Positions 1 through 8,770 of a stretch of DNA of 64,000 nt are shown in pieces; position 1 is the first letter of the stretch; every line of letters starts with the position of its first letter. A program made the translations under genes and the position numbers. The notes below the pieces were generated by a model. The model was not told the origin of the DNA. It worked only from the letters and a program-made list of their open reading frames with translations, and did not search any database. Source of the DNA: Rhodococcus jostii RHA1 (GTDB lineage: Bacteria > Actinomycetota > Actinomycetes > Mycobacteriales > Mycobacteriaceae); NCBI RefSeq assembly GCF_000014565.1, contig NC_008269.1, positions 1,054,001 to 1,118,000 of the forward strand. Direction: 5' to 3'.

Positions 1-73
1 GTGGCGATGCGGTGACAGTGGCGGACTCCGCTCAGTTTGTCGACGGCCGAGTTACTCGGATGCTCCGACGTTC

Positions 74-364
74 TCAGGCGCAGTCGCGGCAGAATTGTTG
101 AGCCGTGTCGGCGAGGCGGCTGCGGTGGTGGACCAGGAAGCAACTGGTGCAGGTAAATTCGTCCGCCTGCTTGGGGATGACGCGGACAGAGAGTTCTTCA
201 CCGGACAGGTCCGCGCCGGGCAGTTCGAAGGACTCGGCGGTGTCGGTGTCTTCGACGTCGACGACGGGGGACTGGGTGTCTTTCCGGCTGGCGGTCAGCT
301 GTTCGAGGGAGGTGTCCGGCTCGTCGGATTCGGCGACTCGCGGGGCGTCGTAGTCGGTGGCCAT
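74..364 (-). CDS. DUF4193 family small zinc-ribbon protein
   Basis: A 96-residue protein beginning MATDYDAPR, the typical start of actinobacterial DUF4193 proteins. The middle is acidic. The C-terminal third has two Cys-x-x-Cys pairs (CTSC near residue 73 and CRDC at the very end), which probably bind zinc. The family is widespread in Rhodococcus and mycobacteria and has no firmly established function. It lies just downstream of the WhiB-like gene on the same strand, 13 bases apart, so the two are probably co-transcribed. Length and termini fit the family, so the gene looks intact. Confidence 0.85.
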   Translation of the reverse strand: MATDYDAPRVAESDEPDTSLEQLTASRKDTQSPVVDVEDTDTAESFELPGADLSGEELSVRVIPKQADEFTCTSCFLVHHRSRLADTAQQFCRDCA

Positions 365-377
365 GGGTGTTCTACCT

Positions 378-716
378 TCACGCTCTGGGGGTTCGGATCC
401 GCCAGGTTAGAGGGTCCGTCGGCACGACATGCTCGCGGGGTCGGGCCGGGAGGCGGGTGCGCCGGGCGTGGCGGGCGCGCTCGGTTTCGGACATGTCGCC
501 CCAGATGCCGTAGCCCTCGGTGGCGGTGAGTGCATGAGCGCGGCAGTTGTCGAGCGCGGGACAGTCTTGGCAGATCTGTTTGGCGGCGCGCTCCCGCCGG
601 GCGCGGACGTTGCCGCGTTCACCGTCGGGGGAGAAGAACAGGTCGGTGTCGGTGCCGCGGTATAAGGCGCGGTGCTGCCAGTCCCGGTCGAGGGGGCGGT
701 GGAATTGGTCAGGCAC
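378..716 (-). CDS. WhiB-like regulator missing one cluster cysteine
   Basis: A 112-residue WhiB-family protein. These proteins hold a 4Fe-4S cluster through four cysteines and partner the primary sigma factor. The family features are visible: LFFSPDGERG, then C49-x2-C52-x5-C58, then the turn YGIWGDM, then a basic tail. The first ligand, normally Cys in a C-x-G-x-D context, is Tyr19 here (RALYRGTD), read clearly as TAC. Three cysteines remain. The protein could use another ligand, hold no stable cluster, or be a decaying copy; the sequence cannot decide. The first gene of the pair with DUF4193. Confidence 0.85.
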   Translation of the reverse strand: MPDQFHRPLDRDWQHRALYRGTDTDLFFSPDGERGNVRARRERAAKQICQDCPALDNCRAHALTATEGYGIWGDMSETERARHARRTRLPARPREHVVPTDPLTWRIRTPRA

Positions 717-1556
717 AGCAGATGGATCGCTTTCGCATTGGAGCGGTAGGCGGCTCTTCGGTCAGGGCGGAGCGCGTGGGTGTGGCTGGCGGAGGTGGGC
801 TTGTTGCCGCGGTCTGCCGGGCGGATCGGTGCGGCTTGGCGTGGCCTCCCGGGAACAACCACGTTGTCGTTCATCCGAAGGTGTTGTGCGACATGACCCC
901 TCGATACACCGCGGTGTCACTTCTGATGCCCGGGAGGCGGCGGTCGGGTAGCGGCAGCGACCAACCTGGATCCGGGACTGTGATCGGTGCGGCACCACGT
1001 CCGCAGGGCGCGTCGGTGCATTTGATGCCTGGGCTCGACATCGGTGAAACCGGGACGAACCCGGATGATCCACACTCTGTCACCTCTCATGAGGTGGTAA
1101 AGGGTGTGCAGTTGATGGTAGCGACACGGCGGACGATACCGAAGGGCATCGCTCGAAAGTAACTGGCATCACATCCACCGTCACGTTCGCCAGCGTCGCC
1201 GACCACCGTGAGGACCGGTGCCGGACCGTGCACGGCGGCCACGAATAGCGCCCCACGACCGGCAAGGGGGGCAGGTGCGCGGAAACAATCATCGCCGAAC
1301 GCGTACCTCGTCCGGCCGACGGCACGCCTTCGGCGCGTGGGGTACGCCGAACGCGCCCGGGTCCCGGGGTGCGGTCGCGGCGGCGAGCGGCGGATCGGCC
1401 GAACCGGCCATAACGGGGTCGAGTTCGATCAACACGGTGCCCGTCAGCGGGTCGGGTCGGCGCTGTCACGGATGCATCACCTCTCGCGCCCGCTGAGTCC
1501 CGTAATGCCCTGTTCGGCGGCCTCGAGGGCCGCGCGTCCGCGGCGTTCGCGCTGCC
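717..1556. other. No convincing gene (840 bases)
   Basis: All open frames here are GC-rich chance frames with Arg/Pro/Gly-rich translations and no recognisable motif. The stretch should contain the promoter of the WhiB-DUF4193 pair. I see no RNA gene or repeat. Confidence 0.5.
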
Positions 1557-1569
1557 GTCGGGACTGCCG

Positions 1570-1775
1570 CGTTCGTGTGTGCGCTGATCGTGATCGCGTC
1601 CCCGGTCGGTATGGTGCTGGGCATCATCGGGTTGATCCTCTGCGGGCGGCCGGAGGGTGGGGATCACCGGGAAGGGTGTGGCGATCGCCGGTCTGGTGCT
1701 GCGGGCCACGGCGACGACGTCGCGGCGGAACTCTTCCGGATATGGCTCGGCATGTGGATCATCCTTCCACCGTGA
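1570..1775 (+). pseudogene. DUF4190-like membrane protein remnant
   Basis: One frame reads ALIVIASPVGMVLGIIGLIL, a hydrophobic segment typical of small actinobacterial DUF4190 membrane proteins. The matching continuation, GITGKGVAIAGLVL, lies in the next frame about 30 bases on. Together they look like the two-helix DUF4190 core split by a frameshift near 1655. No start codon with a ribosome-binding site is obvious. Confidence 0.4.
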
Positions 1776-1790
1776 GGGTGGATCCCTCAC
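1695..1790 (-). mobile_element. Possible transposase OrfA N-terminal scrap
   Basis: About 30 residues (PYPEEFRRDVVAVAR) resemble the start of IS3-type OrfA helix-turn-helix proteins, which typically begin with a P-x-E-F-R-x-D-x-V pattern. The similarity then stops, so this would be a fragment only. It overlaps the DUF4190-like remnant on the other strand, so one of the two readings is wrong or they abut closely. Confidence 0.25.
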
Positions 1791-1908
1791 GGGTCAGGTG
1801 TCAACCAGAGCCGGGGCAGTCCCTGCGGTGCTGACGCTGCGCGAGTTCGTCGAGTTTGTTGCTCAGCGGCAGTGGAAGTCGAACTTGCCGCGCGTGCCGG
1901 GCGAAGCC

Positions 1909-2409
1909 TCAGCCGCAGACGTGTGGTGCGGCGAGAAACAATCCACCACAGACGAAGGCGCGCGATAGCCTCCACTCGTTGCCCGAACGCACGAAGGGAA
2001 TTGGTCCCACCGGGTACGGTTCCATGCCCTCGATGTGGCCCTGCCCAGTCGCGTTGACCATCTCTGGGCCGACGAGTTCCACGGCGGTGAACTGGAGGTA
2101 TTGGGGTGAGGGTTGGGCACCCCAGGCCCGCGCGATCGGCAGGGTCTGATCGCTGGGACCCTCCAGAAGTCGCGCCCGGTCCTCCTCGCGTATGGAGTAG
2201 TTGGTGGTGGCGTTGTACAGGGCGGTCAGTTGCTCGGCGGTGGGCACGAGATCGGTGATCGGCGCCGGCGGCGGTGCGAACTGTGTGGATTGGACGAAGA
2301 CGGTCGGATGGCGCGATTCGGTGTCCTCGGGCGAGCAGGCGCAGGCGCAGCTCGCGGTTGCGATCGCGACAAGAGCGCTGGCACCTATCGCAGCTTTCCT
2401 CACCCTCAT
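1909..2409 (-). CDS. MTB12-like secreted lipoprotein
   Basis: A 166-residue protein from the ATG at 2409. It opens with a basic N-terminus (MRVRK), a hydrophobic Ala-rich stretch and a cluster of cysteines (SCACAC), as in a lipoprotein signal with an atypical lipobox. The rest follows the pattern of the mycobacterial low-molecular-weight antigen MTB12/CFP-2 domain: PTAEQLTALYNA, a central strand with VELVGPEMV, and the closing NEWRLSRAFVC. MTB12-like proteins are exported and have no known catalytic role. An upstream ATG at 2457 would put extra residues before the signal and is less likely. Confidence 0.65.
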   Translation of the reverse strand: MRVRKAAIGASALVAIATASCACACSPEDTESRHPTVFVQSTQFAPPPAPITDLVPTAEQLTALYNATTNYSIREEDRARLLEGPSDQTLPIARAWGAQPSPQYLQFTAVELVGPEMVNATGQGHIEGMEPYPVGPIPFVRSGNEWRLSRAFVCGGLFLAAPHVCG

Positions 2410-2598
2410 GATCTGGGTATCGCCCCATGCCGGCGCAACGTGACAAGCCGGTGCCACACCAATTCCCTGGTTGCATCTCCATCATCGATCGGATGCCGGT
2501 CATCGATCGGTGTCCGGTTCACCGACGCACCCCCGGACATGTCGCGGGCATGAAGGCGGTGAGATTGACCGATCAACAGCGGGTTGAGAGGGTGAAGA

Positions 2599-3075
2599 AT
2601 GGCTTCGAAAGAATCGCGACGACCCCCGTTGCATCCGCTGGAGACTCCATCGTGGAACCTGACACTCTGTGGCGAGGAGGACAACGCTGCTGGTGCACCA
2701 CCCCACTTCGTGGGTGCATGTCACGCCGTAGGGCGTGACACCCGCTGCTACGAGGAGCTGAGCTGGCTCGGTGAGATGAGCTGGCTTGTTGTCGACGAGA
2801 CCAAAGTCTACGGGGGCTGGTCAATCGGGCTCGAGACCGAACACGGAGGAAGTCATGGTTTCGGAACCCCGGTTGACGTCGATCTCGCCATCCTCACCGC
2901 AAGAATTGCCGAAGCAGCTCAGGACTGGTTCACGGGGTGTGAACACACATTTTGGCCCGTTGCGAGCCGTAACCCGCTTCGATTGCTGAAGCCACAGGTC
3001 CGGAACGGACGCGCCGTCTGGGTCAGCCCCGGCGATGGCACGGTCATATGCAGTATCGGCGAACTCTGCGAATAG
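2599..3075 (+). CDS. Hypothetical protein, 158 residues
   Basis: No family recognised. The last 100 residues read as a well-formed globular protein (VVDETKVYGGWSIGLETEHG, then a helical TARIAEAAQDWF, then NPLRLLKPQV). The first 50 residues are less convincing and their coding sequence contains a perfect hairpin, so a downstream ATG at 2776 is an alternative start. The chosen ATG has a GAGAGGG motif upstream. Stand-alone gene; function unknown. Confidence 0.5.
   Translation: MASKESRRPPLHPLETPSWNLTLCGEEDNAAGAPPHFVGACHAVGRDTRCYEELSWLGEMSWLVVDETKVYGGWSIGLETEHGGSHGFGTPVDVDLAILTARIAEAAQDWFTGCEHTFWPVASRNPLRLLKPQVRNGRAVWVSPGDGTVICSIGELCE
2719..2740. repeat. 9-bp inverted repeat
   Basis: TGTCACGCC and GGCGTGACA form a perfect 9-bp stem around a 4-base loop. 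It lies inside the 5' part of the hypothetical gene, or upstream of it if translation begins at 2776, where it could act as an operator or leader hairpin. Confidence 0.6.
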
Positions 3076-3155
3076 TCTGGATCGCCGAATCCGGCGCTTT
3101 GCTACGTGTTCCGGAGACGGATCCGCTACTGACGACATCTTCTGTGCCGCAGCCG

Positions 3156-3596
3156 CTATAGTCCGCCGCCGACTCCACCGCGGCTGCTGTTGAAGGGAAA
3201 GATGCGAGTATAGGACCCGTCCATGCGTCGAGGTGAGACCGACGAATAGGGGCTCGGGTTCCGGTCATGGAGAAGTCCTCGGAGGCCACGGAGGAGGTCT
3301 CGAAACGTCATCCTCTGGAACCAGCGTCTCGGGTCGGGTACGGGCTCAGACTCGTACGGAATCGGTTCCCTGCGCACGTAGTGCTCCATAACCCCAGATT
3401 GGTCGGCATCGAGCGTCCACCTTCTCGCTTGCGCGGACCGCCGCCACTGCGGCATCGCTCGATGCTCAGCTGCCGCCGGGGATGATCCCGCCCGCGAAAG
3501 CTGGCCCATTACATCGATCAGCCAGGAAGTGACTGTGGGCGGAAATGGGGACCAGAAGTTCCAGCTGTCTCCCGTCAGATGAATGAAGTTGTCCAT
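3156..3596 (-). CDS. Hypothetical protein, doubtful
   Basis: A 146-residue reading frame from an ATG preceded by AGAGGGTGA. The translation (MDNFIHLTGDSWNFW, later a basic region with FQRMTFRDLLRGLRGLL) is not low-complexity, but it matches no family I know and has no partner gene. It may be a decayed gene. Confidence 0.3.
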   Translation of the reverse strand: MDNFIHLTGDSWNFWSPFPPTVTSWLIDVMGQLSRAGSSPAAAEHRAMPQWRRSAQARRWTLDADQSGVMEHYVRREPIPYESEPVPDPRRWFQRMTFRDLLRGLRGLLHDRNPSPYSSVSPRRMDGSYTRIFPFNSSRGGVGGGL

Positions 3597-3689
3597 CTCA
3601 ATCACCCTCTCCGAGCAGTGGGTGGCGATGTCGTGGGGATCACAGCCCAGGATAATCGGCAACCGACGGGCGACAGCGCAAAACAACAA

Positions 3690-4298
3690 TGGGAAGGGAG
3701 CGGCACGCGGGCGAAACCCCTAAGTGGATTCGGCGGAGCGGAGCGTTGGAGGCTCAGCCGTTGAAGATGCGATGGGGAGATCCCCGACCGAGAGGTGGAG
3801 CTCAAGGGTGCGGACTCGGGGTGAGCATCGAAGGCGACGACCAAAAGCCGGCAGCCTGCTCGATAAACGGTGCACCGGCTCGGGGCGTCCTCGGGTACCA
3901 CAGCCGCACTGTTCGCGCGCACGACCAGCCCGACCGGCATGAACGGGGCGCAATTCTCAGGATCGGTGAGTTCAGCTCGGCTGTAGCGCATTTCACCGCG
4001 GGATGGCTCCGGAGATCCTCAGGCATAGCGCCGGCTTGTTCCGCGTTGTTGAGGGCGGTCTCGGTCAACTGTGCCTGTCACTGGCCCGCACCGGGACGAG
4101 GTCGGGCACCTAACGAACAGCCAACAGCGTCGGCGCTCGCCCCGTAATCGGATCGTCGACCGGTCGGCCTGGAAATAAGCTGTTCGACCGGCAATGGCCA
4201 CGCATGTTCGAATGGGAACTGAGAATCGGCAACCAGATTTACGATGGATGCCAGGATGAGCCACGGCAACATCGACGTATCCGCCGGAGGGGACAACC
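3690..4298. other. No convincing gene (about 600 bases)
   Basis: Short frames on both strands overlap without a clear winner. One minus-strand frame (about 3800-3990) has an ordinary amino-acid mix but no motif and no good start. It probably contains the promoter of the next gene. Confidence 0.4.
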
Positions 4299-4619
4299 AT
4301 GAATCAGAACCACCCATTCGTCCTCGAGATGGCGTTCCGTCTCGTGGCACTGCACCGCGCAGGGGAGAGCAAGAAAGCGTTGTGGCTCCGCAAACAGCGT
4401 CAAGCGATGACCATCGACGACGACCAACTCAAAGACGCACTCGCGGTCATCTACCGACTACCGGACCAGTCGGCGGAAGCGATGGAGGACTGGGTGCGGA
4501 CTCGGTACCTCGAAGACGGCCTCGAAAAAGGCTATGCCCAGGAGGGCACCGAAGACCCCCTGTGGTTGCTCGCTGCCAAGGCACACACCCATTACGGCGA
4601 CCTGAAACAGGCCAGCTGA
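4299..4619 (+). CDS. Hypothetical small helical protein
   Basis: A 106-residue, largely alpha-helical and charged protein with no signal peptide or membrane segment. The start ATG is preceded by GGAGGGG at good spacing, and codon use fits a genuine actinobacterial gene. Features include ESKKALWLRKQR, an acidic middle and a Trp-rich end (DPLWLLAAKAHTHYGDL). No family recognised. Stand-alone; function unknown. Confidence 0.65.
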   Translation: MNQNHPFVLEMAFRLVALHRAGESKKALWLRKQRQAMTIDDDQLKDALAVIYRLPDQSAEAMEDWVRTRYLEDGLEKGYAQEGTEDPLWLLAAKAHTHYGDLKQAS

Positions 4620-5170
4620 GTCAGACTGCTGCGGTGACCATTTGCGACCTCGAGCGGGTCCCGGGATTCTGGGTGAACGTCCCGCGAAGGGTCATCTGAC
4701 GCGGACCCGCTCGACTTGCTTGTCCGGGAGGCGAGCTGCGATCGCTGACTGGTCACTGATCTTGATTATTTCTTGCTCGCAATGGGGTGGCGCTGCCTGG
4801 ATCAGGGTTCACTCGAGGAGACCCGCAGATGCGCATTCCTACGTGATAGACACACGGATCGAGAATCGCTGATCCGGATCGGAGCGACTCGGCCTGACGG
4901 CTACCGCCTAGGCTGTAGCGCAATCCCAATGTTGCTCTATCGTGCTGCGGCAACCAAAGTTATTGACTGCCAAACTGATTCGCACTCTACCTGCCTGAAT
5001 CCTAGGTGCGTCGCGAGTGGGGACTCCAGGAAGATCGTGTCGGCATGCCCAGATCGGCAATGGGTTGGGAACAATGAAATCTCAGCTCGGAAAAATTTCC
5101 TGATTACCGGGAGTGCCCGCCTGCCGTTTACTGTGTGCGTTCGACATTAACCCAGCGAAGAAGGAGACAC
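4620..5170. other. AT-richer intergenic stretch before the Lsr2-repeat gene
   Basis: No gene seen. The last 400 bases are visibly less GC-rich than the surroundings, as often seen around genes bound by Lsr2-type silencers. It ends in the strong ribosome-binding site AAGGAG of the next gene. Confidence 0.45.
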
Positions 5171-6421
5171 ATGGCGATATCACCGAGGAGTTCTGACAGT
5201 TCGGCGACGAAGACAACCAAGGAAATTCGCGAGTGGGCGATCGGGCAGGGCCGCGAGGTGTCTTTGCGCGGCCGGATCTCGGCCGAGATCGAGCAGGCCT
5301 TCCACGACGCTCAGCCGAAGAAGGTTCAGGGGAAAACGGCGCCGGTAAAGAAGACGGCCGCGACAAAGACGGCTGTGAAGAAGCCCGTCGCGGCGACGAC
5401 TCCGGGAAAGCGGGCGAAGGCTCCAGTGAAGCAGGCAACGGCGAACACGCCTCCGGCGACGAAGACAGCCGCTAAGAAGACAGCCGCTAAGAAGACAGCT
5501 GAGAAGAAAAAGGCTACGACGAAGTCGGTTGCGGAGAAGACGGCTGTGAAGATGCCGGTCGCGGCGAAGGTGCCGGCGGCGGGGGAGGTGGTGAGTAAGG
5601 CTCCGGCGAAGAAGTCGTCTTCGAGGGAGATTCGTGAGTGGGCGCTCGGGGTGGGTCATGAGGTGTCTTCGCGCGGCCGAATTCCGGTCGAGATTCAGCA
5701 GGCCTTCCATGACGCTCGGGCGAAGCAGGTTCAGGCAAAGGCGGCGCCGGTAAAGAAGGCAGCCGCGAAGAAGGCAGCTGTCAGGAACACGGCCGCGGCG
5801 ACGGCTCCGGCGAAGAAGACTCAGGCTGTATCGGCTCCGGCGACGAAAACGGCCGCGAAGAAGACAGCCGTAAAGAAGGCGGCCGCCGCGAAGGTGCCGG
5901 CGACGAGGGAAGCGGTGGGTGAGGCTCCGGCGAAGAATTCGTCGAGAGAGATTCGTGAGTGGGCGATCGGCGCGGGTCATGAGGTGTCCTCGCATGGCCG
6001 AATTCCGGTCGAGATTCAGCAGGCCTTCCATGACGCTCGGGCGAAGCAGGTCCAGGCAAAGGCGGCGCCGGTCAAGAAGACCGCCGCGAAGAAGACCGCC
6101 GCGAAGAAGACCGCCGCGACGGTTCCGGTGAAGCCGGCGACGGTGAGCACAGCTCCCACGACGAAGACGGCCGCGAAGAAGGCCGCGACCAAGACGGGGG
6201 AAAAGAGAGTGGGGGAGAAGTCGGCCGGGAAGAAGCCGGTCGCGGCGAAGGTGCCGGTGAGGAAGGAAGTGGTGAGTAAGGCTCCGGCGGGTAAGTCGTC
6301 GTCGAGGGAGATTCGTGAGTGGGCGCTCGGGGCGGGTCATCAGGTGTCCTCGCGTGGCCGAATTCCGTCCGAGATCCAGCGAGCTTTCCGTGACGCTCAG
6401 GTGGAGATGCCGGTCGCGTGA
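5171..6421 (+). CDS. Four-fold Lsr2 DNA-binding-domain protein with histone H1-like linkers
   Basis: A 416-residue nucleoid-type protein. Four copies of the Lsr2 C-terminal DNA-binding motif (pattern IREWA-x-G-x-EVS-x-RGRI, then E-I-x-x-AF) lie near residues 17-50, 151-187, 257-293 and 376-412. The R-G-R triplet that inserts into the minor groove of AT-rich DNA in Lsr2 is kept in copies 1, 2 and 4; copy 3 reads HGR. Linkers of about 70-100 residues are Lys/Ala/Thr/Pro-rich (AAKKTAAKK repeats), like the C-terminal tails of histone H1 or actinobacterial HU. The Lsr2 N-terminal dimerisation domain is absent. Start chosen at the ATG after AAGGAGACAC. Inferred role: multivalent, non-oligomerising DNA bridging or silencing of AT-rich DNA. 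Confidence 0.9.
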   Translation: MAISPRSSDSSATKTTKEIREWAIGQGREVSLRGRISAEIEQAFHDAQPKKVQGKTAPVKKTAATKTAVKKPVAATTPGKRAKAPVKQATANTPPATKTAAKKTAAKKTAEKKKATTKSVAEKTAVKMPVAAKVPAAGEVVSKAPAKKSSSREIREWALGVGHEVSSRGRIPVEIQQAFHDARAKQVQAKAAPVKKAAAKKAAVRNTAAATAPAKKTQAVSAPATKTAAKKTAVKKAAAAKVPATREAVGEAPAKNSSREIREWAIGAGHEVSSHGRIPVEIQQAFHDARAKQVQAKAAPVKKTAAKKTAAKKTAATVPVKPATVSTAPTTKTAAKKAATKTGEKRVGEKSAGKKPVAAKVPVRKEVVSKAPAGKSSSREIREWALGAGHQVSSRGRIPSEIQRAFRDAQVEMPVA

Positions 6422-6743
6422 GTTGCAGCATCGCTCCGGTGCACACCGTGGACATCCTGTCGCGAAGGCCATGAGCCGGTGGGAATCATGGCCTTCGGCG
6501 CCATGCGGTGGGCGATGGTCCGTGTCAGCGGTGCCGGCGTACGGGGCGGGGTAATCGCGCACGAGGATGGCGCCGGGTCTTCGCGGGCACGGACGAGGTG
6601 ACCGTCGATCCCCGCCCCGCCCCTCCGTGCCCGTCCGCTCGGGGCGGGACCCGCCAGCGAGAACTGTGAGGGGAATCGGTGGCACGCTCACTGGCCCCCG
6701 TTTGGGCCGCTGGTCTCGGGCATCGACGGATCGACCGCTCGAA

Positions 6744-6777
6744 GGTACGATAGGTACGTAGTTCGGACGATCGTACC
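6744..6777. promoter_or_regulatory. Candidate operator of the antitoxin gene
   Basis: GGTACGAT and ATCGTACC form a perfect 8-bp inverted repeat separated by 18 bases. The right arm ends 12 bases before the start codon of the antitoxin gene. Position and symmetry suggest an autoregulatory site. Confidence 0.55.
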
Positions 6778-6789
6778 TGGGAGGGTTGG

Positions 6790-7524
6790 ATGAGTGCCGA
6801 AGCGTTCTCCTCGGGACCGGCTCCTGCCATCGATCCGGTGGTGGTGGCGCGGATGTCCGAGTCGATCCGTGTCGAGGGTCTCGAGCGGGCGTTGGGCACG
6901 TATTTCGCGGAGTTCCGTCTCGCCCTGGTCCAGGCTGGAAAGGCGCCGGATTCCGGGCCCCGCGCGGGTCGGCGCGGCACCGAACTGATCGCACTGGGGG
7001 CAGAGGAGGCGGGCGGAGACGTGGTCACCGCGCTCACCCAGTTTTCCGCGGCCGCCCTGTCACAGACGGAGCGGTTACAGCTCGCACAGTCACTGATCGC
7101 GACCGTCACCGACACCCATGACACTGGGCCGCGAGCCACGGCCCGCAGGTCGGTCCTCGACGCCCTCGAGGTGATCGACTCCAAGGAAGTCGCCACGATC
7201 CTGGCGCCGACGAGTGAGCCGATCCGCAGCGTCGCACAGAAACGGCGGAAGGCGGGGGAGTTGATCGGTTTGCCGATCGGCTCCCGGCCGGACTACCGGT
7301 ACCCGCTGTTCCAGTTCGACCGGGCACGCCACCAGATCCACGACCTGGTGAAGTACGCGAACCGGCGGCTCGCGGTGGCGGACGACCCGTACGGTGCGGC
7401 GTCGTGGTGGCTGACCGCCACCGAGCTCCTCGACGGCCGCAGCCCCCTCGAGGACCTCGAGGCCGGCGAGCTGACCGAGATCGCGATCGACAACGTCCTC
7501 GACGTGGCACGCCGGGGCATGTGA
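6790..7524 (+). CDS. DUF2384/MbcA-like antitoxin of a RES-type system
   Basis: A 244-residue protein. The C-terminal segment (YGAASWWLTATELLDGRSP, then LEDLEAGELTEIAIDNVLD) follows the Xre/MbcA/ParS toxin-binding domain, in which this helix neutralises the RES toxin. The N-terminal part is helical and probably binds DNA. The ATG follows a GGGAGG ribosome-binding site and a palindromic operator candidate. The RES toxin gene starts 4 bases after its stop, as usual for this operon type. The antitoxin looks complete while its toxin is truncated. Confidence 0.75.
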   Translation: MSAEAFSSGPAPAIDPVVVARMSESIRVEGLERALGTYFAEFRLALVQAGKAPDSGPRAGRRGTELIALGAEEAGGDVVTALTQFSAAALSQTERLQLAQSLIATVTDTHDTGPRATARRSVLDALEVIDSKEVATILAPTSEPIRSVAQKRRKAGELIGLPIGSRPDYRYPLFQFDRARHQIHDLVKYANRRLAVADDPYGAASWWLTATELLDGRSPLEDLEAGELTEIAIDNVLDVARRGM

Positions 7525-7528
7525 GCGG

Positions 7529-7888
7529 GTGCGAACGTACAACGGCGCACCCGCGCACACCGACACCATTTCGGCCGGCACCGAGTTGTGGCGGATCCAC
7601 CGCACCGACAGCCCCTTCCCGCCGAACAGCTTCAACTCCACCGCCATCGCCCCGCTCGAGGACGGCTTGACGATCAACACCCGCACCACGCGAATTCCGC
7701 GGCAGGGCCGGTTCGACCCGGTCGACGACGACCTCGTCTGCCCCGGCGGATCACTGCTCGGTGGCTACCTGTACGTCGGGTTATCGGTGGGTGCGGTGGT
7801 CGCCGAGGGGATCCTGCGCGGCACCGCCCGCAACCGGGTCATCGACTCCCTCCGCGACGACTTCGGGCTCGTCCTAGATATTCGGTGA
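7529..7888 (+). pseudogene. Truncated RES-domain toxin
   Basis: From a GTG start the frame encodes 119 residues with the N-terminal half of a RES domain: ELWRIHRTDSPFPPNSFN, then GRFDPVDDD, then YLYVGLSVGAVVAEGIL. RES toxins of this class (MbcT-like) degrade NAD+ by phosphorolysis and are usually around 200 residues or more. The Arg and Tyr positions near the N-terminus are present, but the C-terminal half of the fold is missing and the following 270 bases contain no continuation. The protein is probably inactive, leaving an orphan antitoxin. Confidence 0.7.
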
Positions 7889-8159
7889 CCGGGGTCCCGC
7901 AACCACACCTCGCGGTCGCGCAGTCATGCGTGAAATCCTCGTCGCCGAGCCTGGTTTTCATCAACGGCACAGCGGGACTGCGCAGTACAACCCGGAGGTC
8001 GGTGCAGTCGGCGGGAAGGCGACCACGGCCCGTGATCGTCTGGGAGTTCCTTGTGCGACCTCGGCCCGGGGTGGGAACTGCCTCCTCGGACGGCTCATCG
8101 GCGGGCACCATTCGGCAGGGCCGGGATGAGTGGGGCCGACCGCGGCGGGTACCCCGTAG

Positions 8160-8342
8160 GTGGTGATTGGAATGACCTCCCACGATGCGATCCGGCGTTG
8201 GATCCCTGAACAGATGTGTCTCGACCTCGAGGCCGCAGATCCGGCCGTTCTGACCTACCTCGATGAGGTGACGGCCGTGGCGGAAGCGGGATACGTGCGG
8301 TCCCTTCTCAAGCTCGAGAGTTACCGTCCCCTGATCGGTTGA
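8160..8342 (+). CDS. Small hypothetical protein
   Basis: A frame of 60 residues from GTG, or 56 from the ATG at 8172. The translation (SHDAIRRWIPEQMCLDLEA, then YLDEVTAVAEAGYVRSLLKL) is helical and acidic with no recognised family. It is flanked by stretches without genes (7889-8159 and 8343-8770) in which I see nothing. Confidence 0.35.
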   Translation: MVIGMTSHDAIRRWIPEQMCLDLEAADPAVLTYLDEVTAVAEAGYVRSLLKLESYRPLIG

Positions 8343-8770
8343 CCTCAGGGCAGGTCCCCGAGCGGATTTGTGGGTCGAGAAATCGAGTCCCTGGCGGCGG
8401 ATGATCGTGGCTTTCAGTGTGCGTGGTGCGGGTGCCATCCGCCCCGTTCCCGCCCCTGGCTCAATCGACCTCTGGATGGTCAGGAGTCGCGGTCGATGAC
8501 GTCGGCAACACCACCGCCGCGGACAGCAGAGGCAACAGAATCGTGAGGCTTGGCACGGAACTGGCGCCGGTTGCATCGCCGTCGCCGTGGCGGAGCTTCG
8601 GACGCTAGCGCAGCAGCGCGGCGGTAATCGGCATCAAAGGTCGCGTAGGGAGATAAGGCGGACTACCGGACATCGCCACCAACGGTGCCTGGGTTTGGTC
8701 CCGTGAATTCCGGAGAGGTGTGTGATGCCGGGAGCCAAATAGGTGGTCGCAGAAAGTAGTATCGGCGGGT

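Noticed and set aside
5180..6994. 604-codon open frame on the minus strand opposite the Lsr2-repeat gene
   Set aside because: Arg/Leu/Pro-rich mirror of the Lys/Ala repeats; it has no motif and the plus-strand gene is unmistakable.
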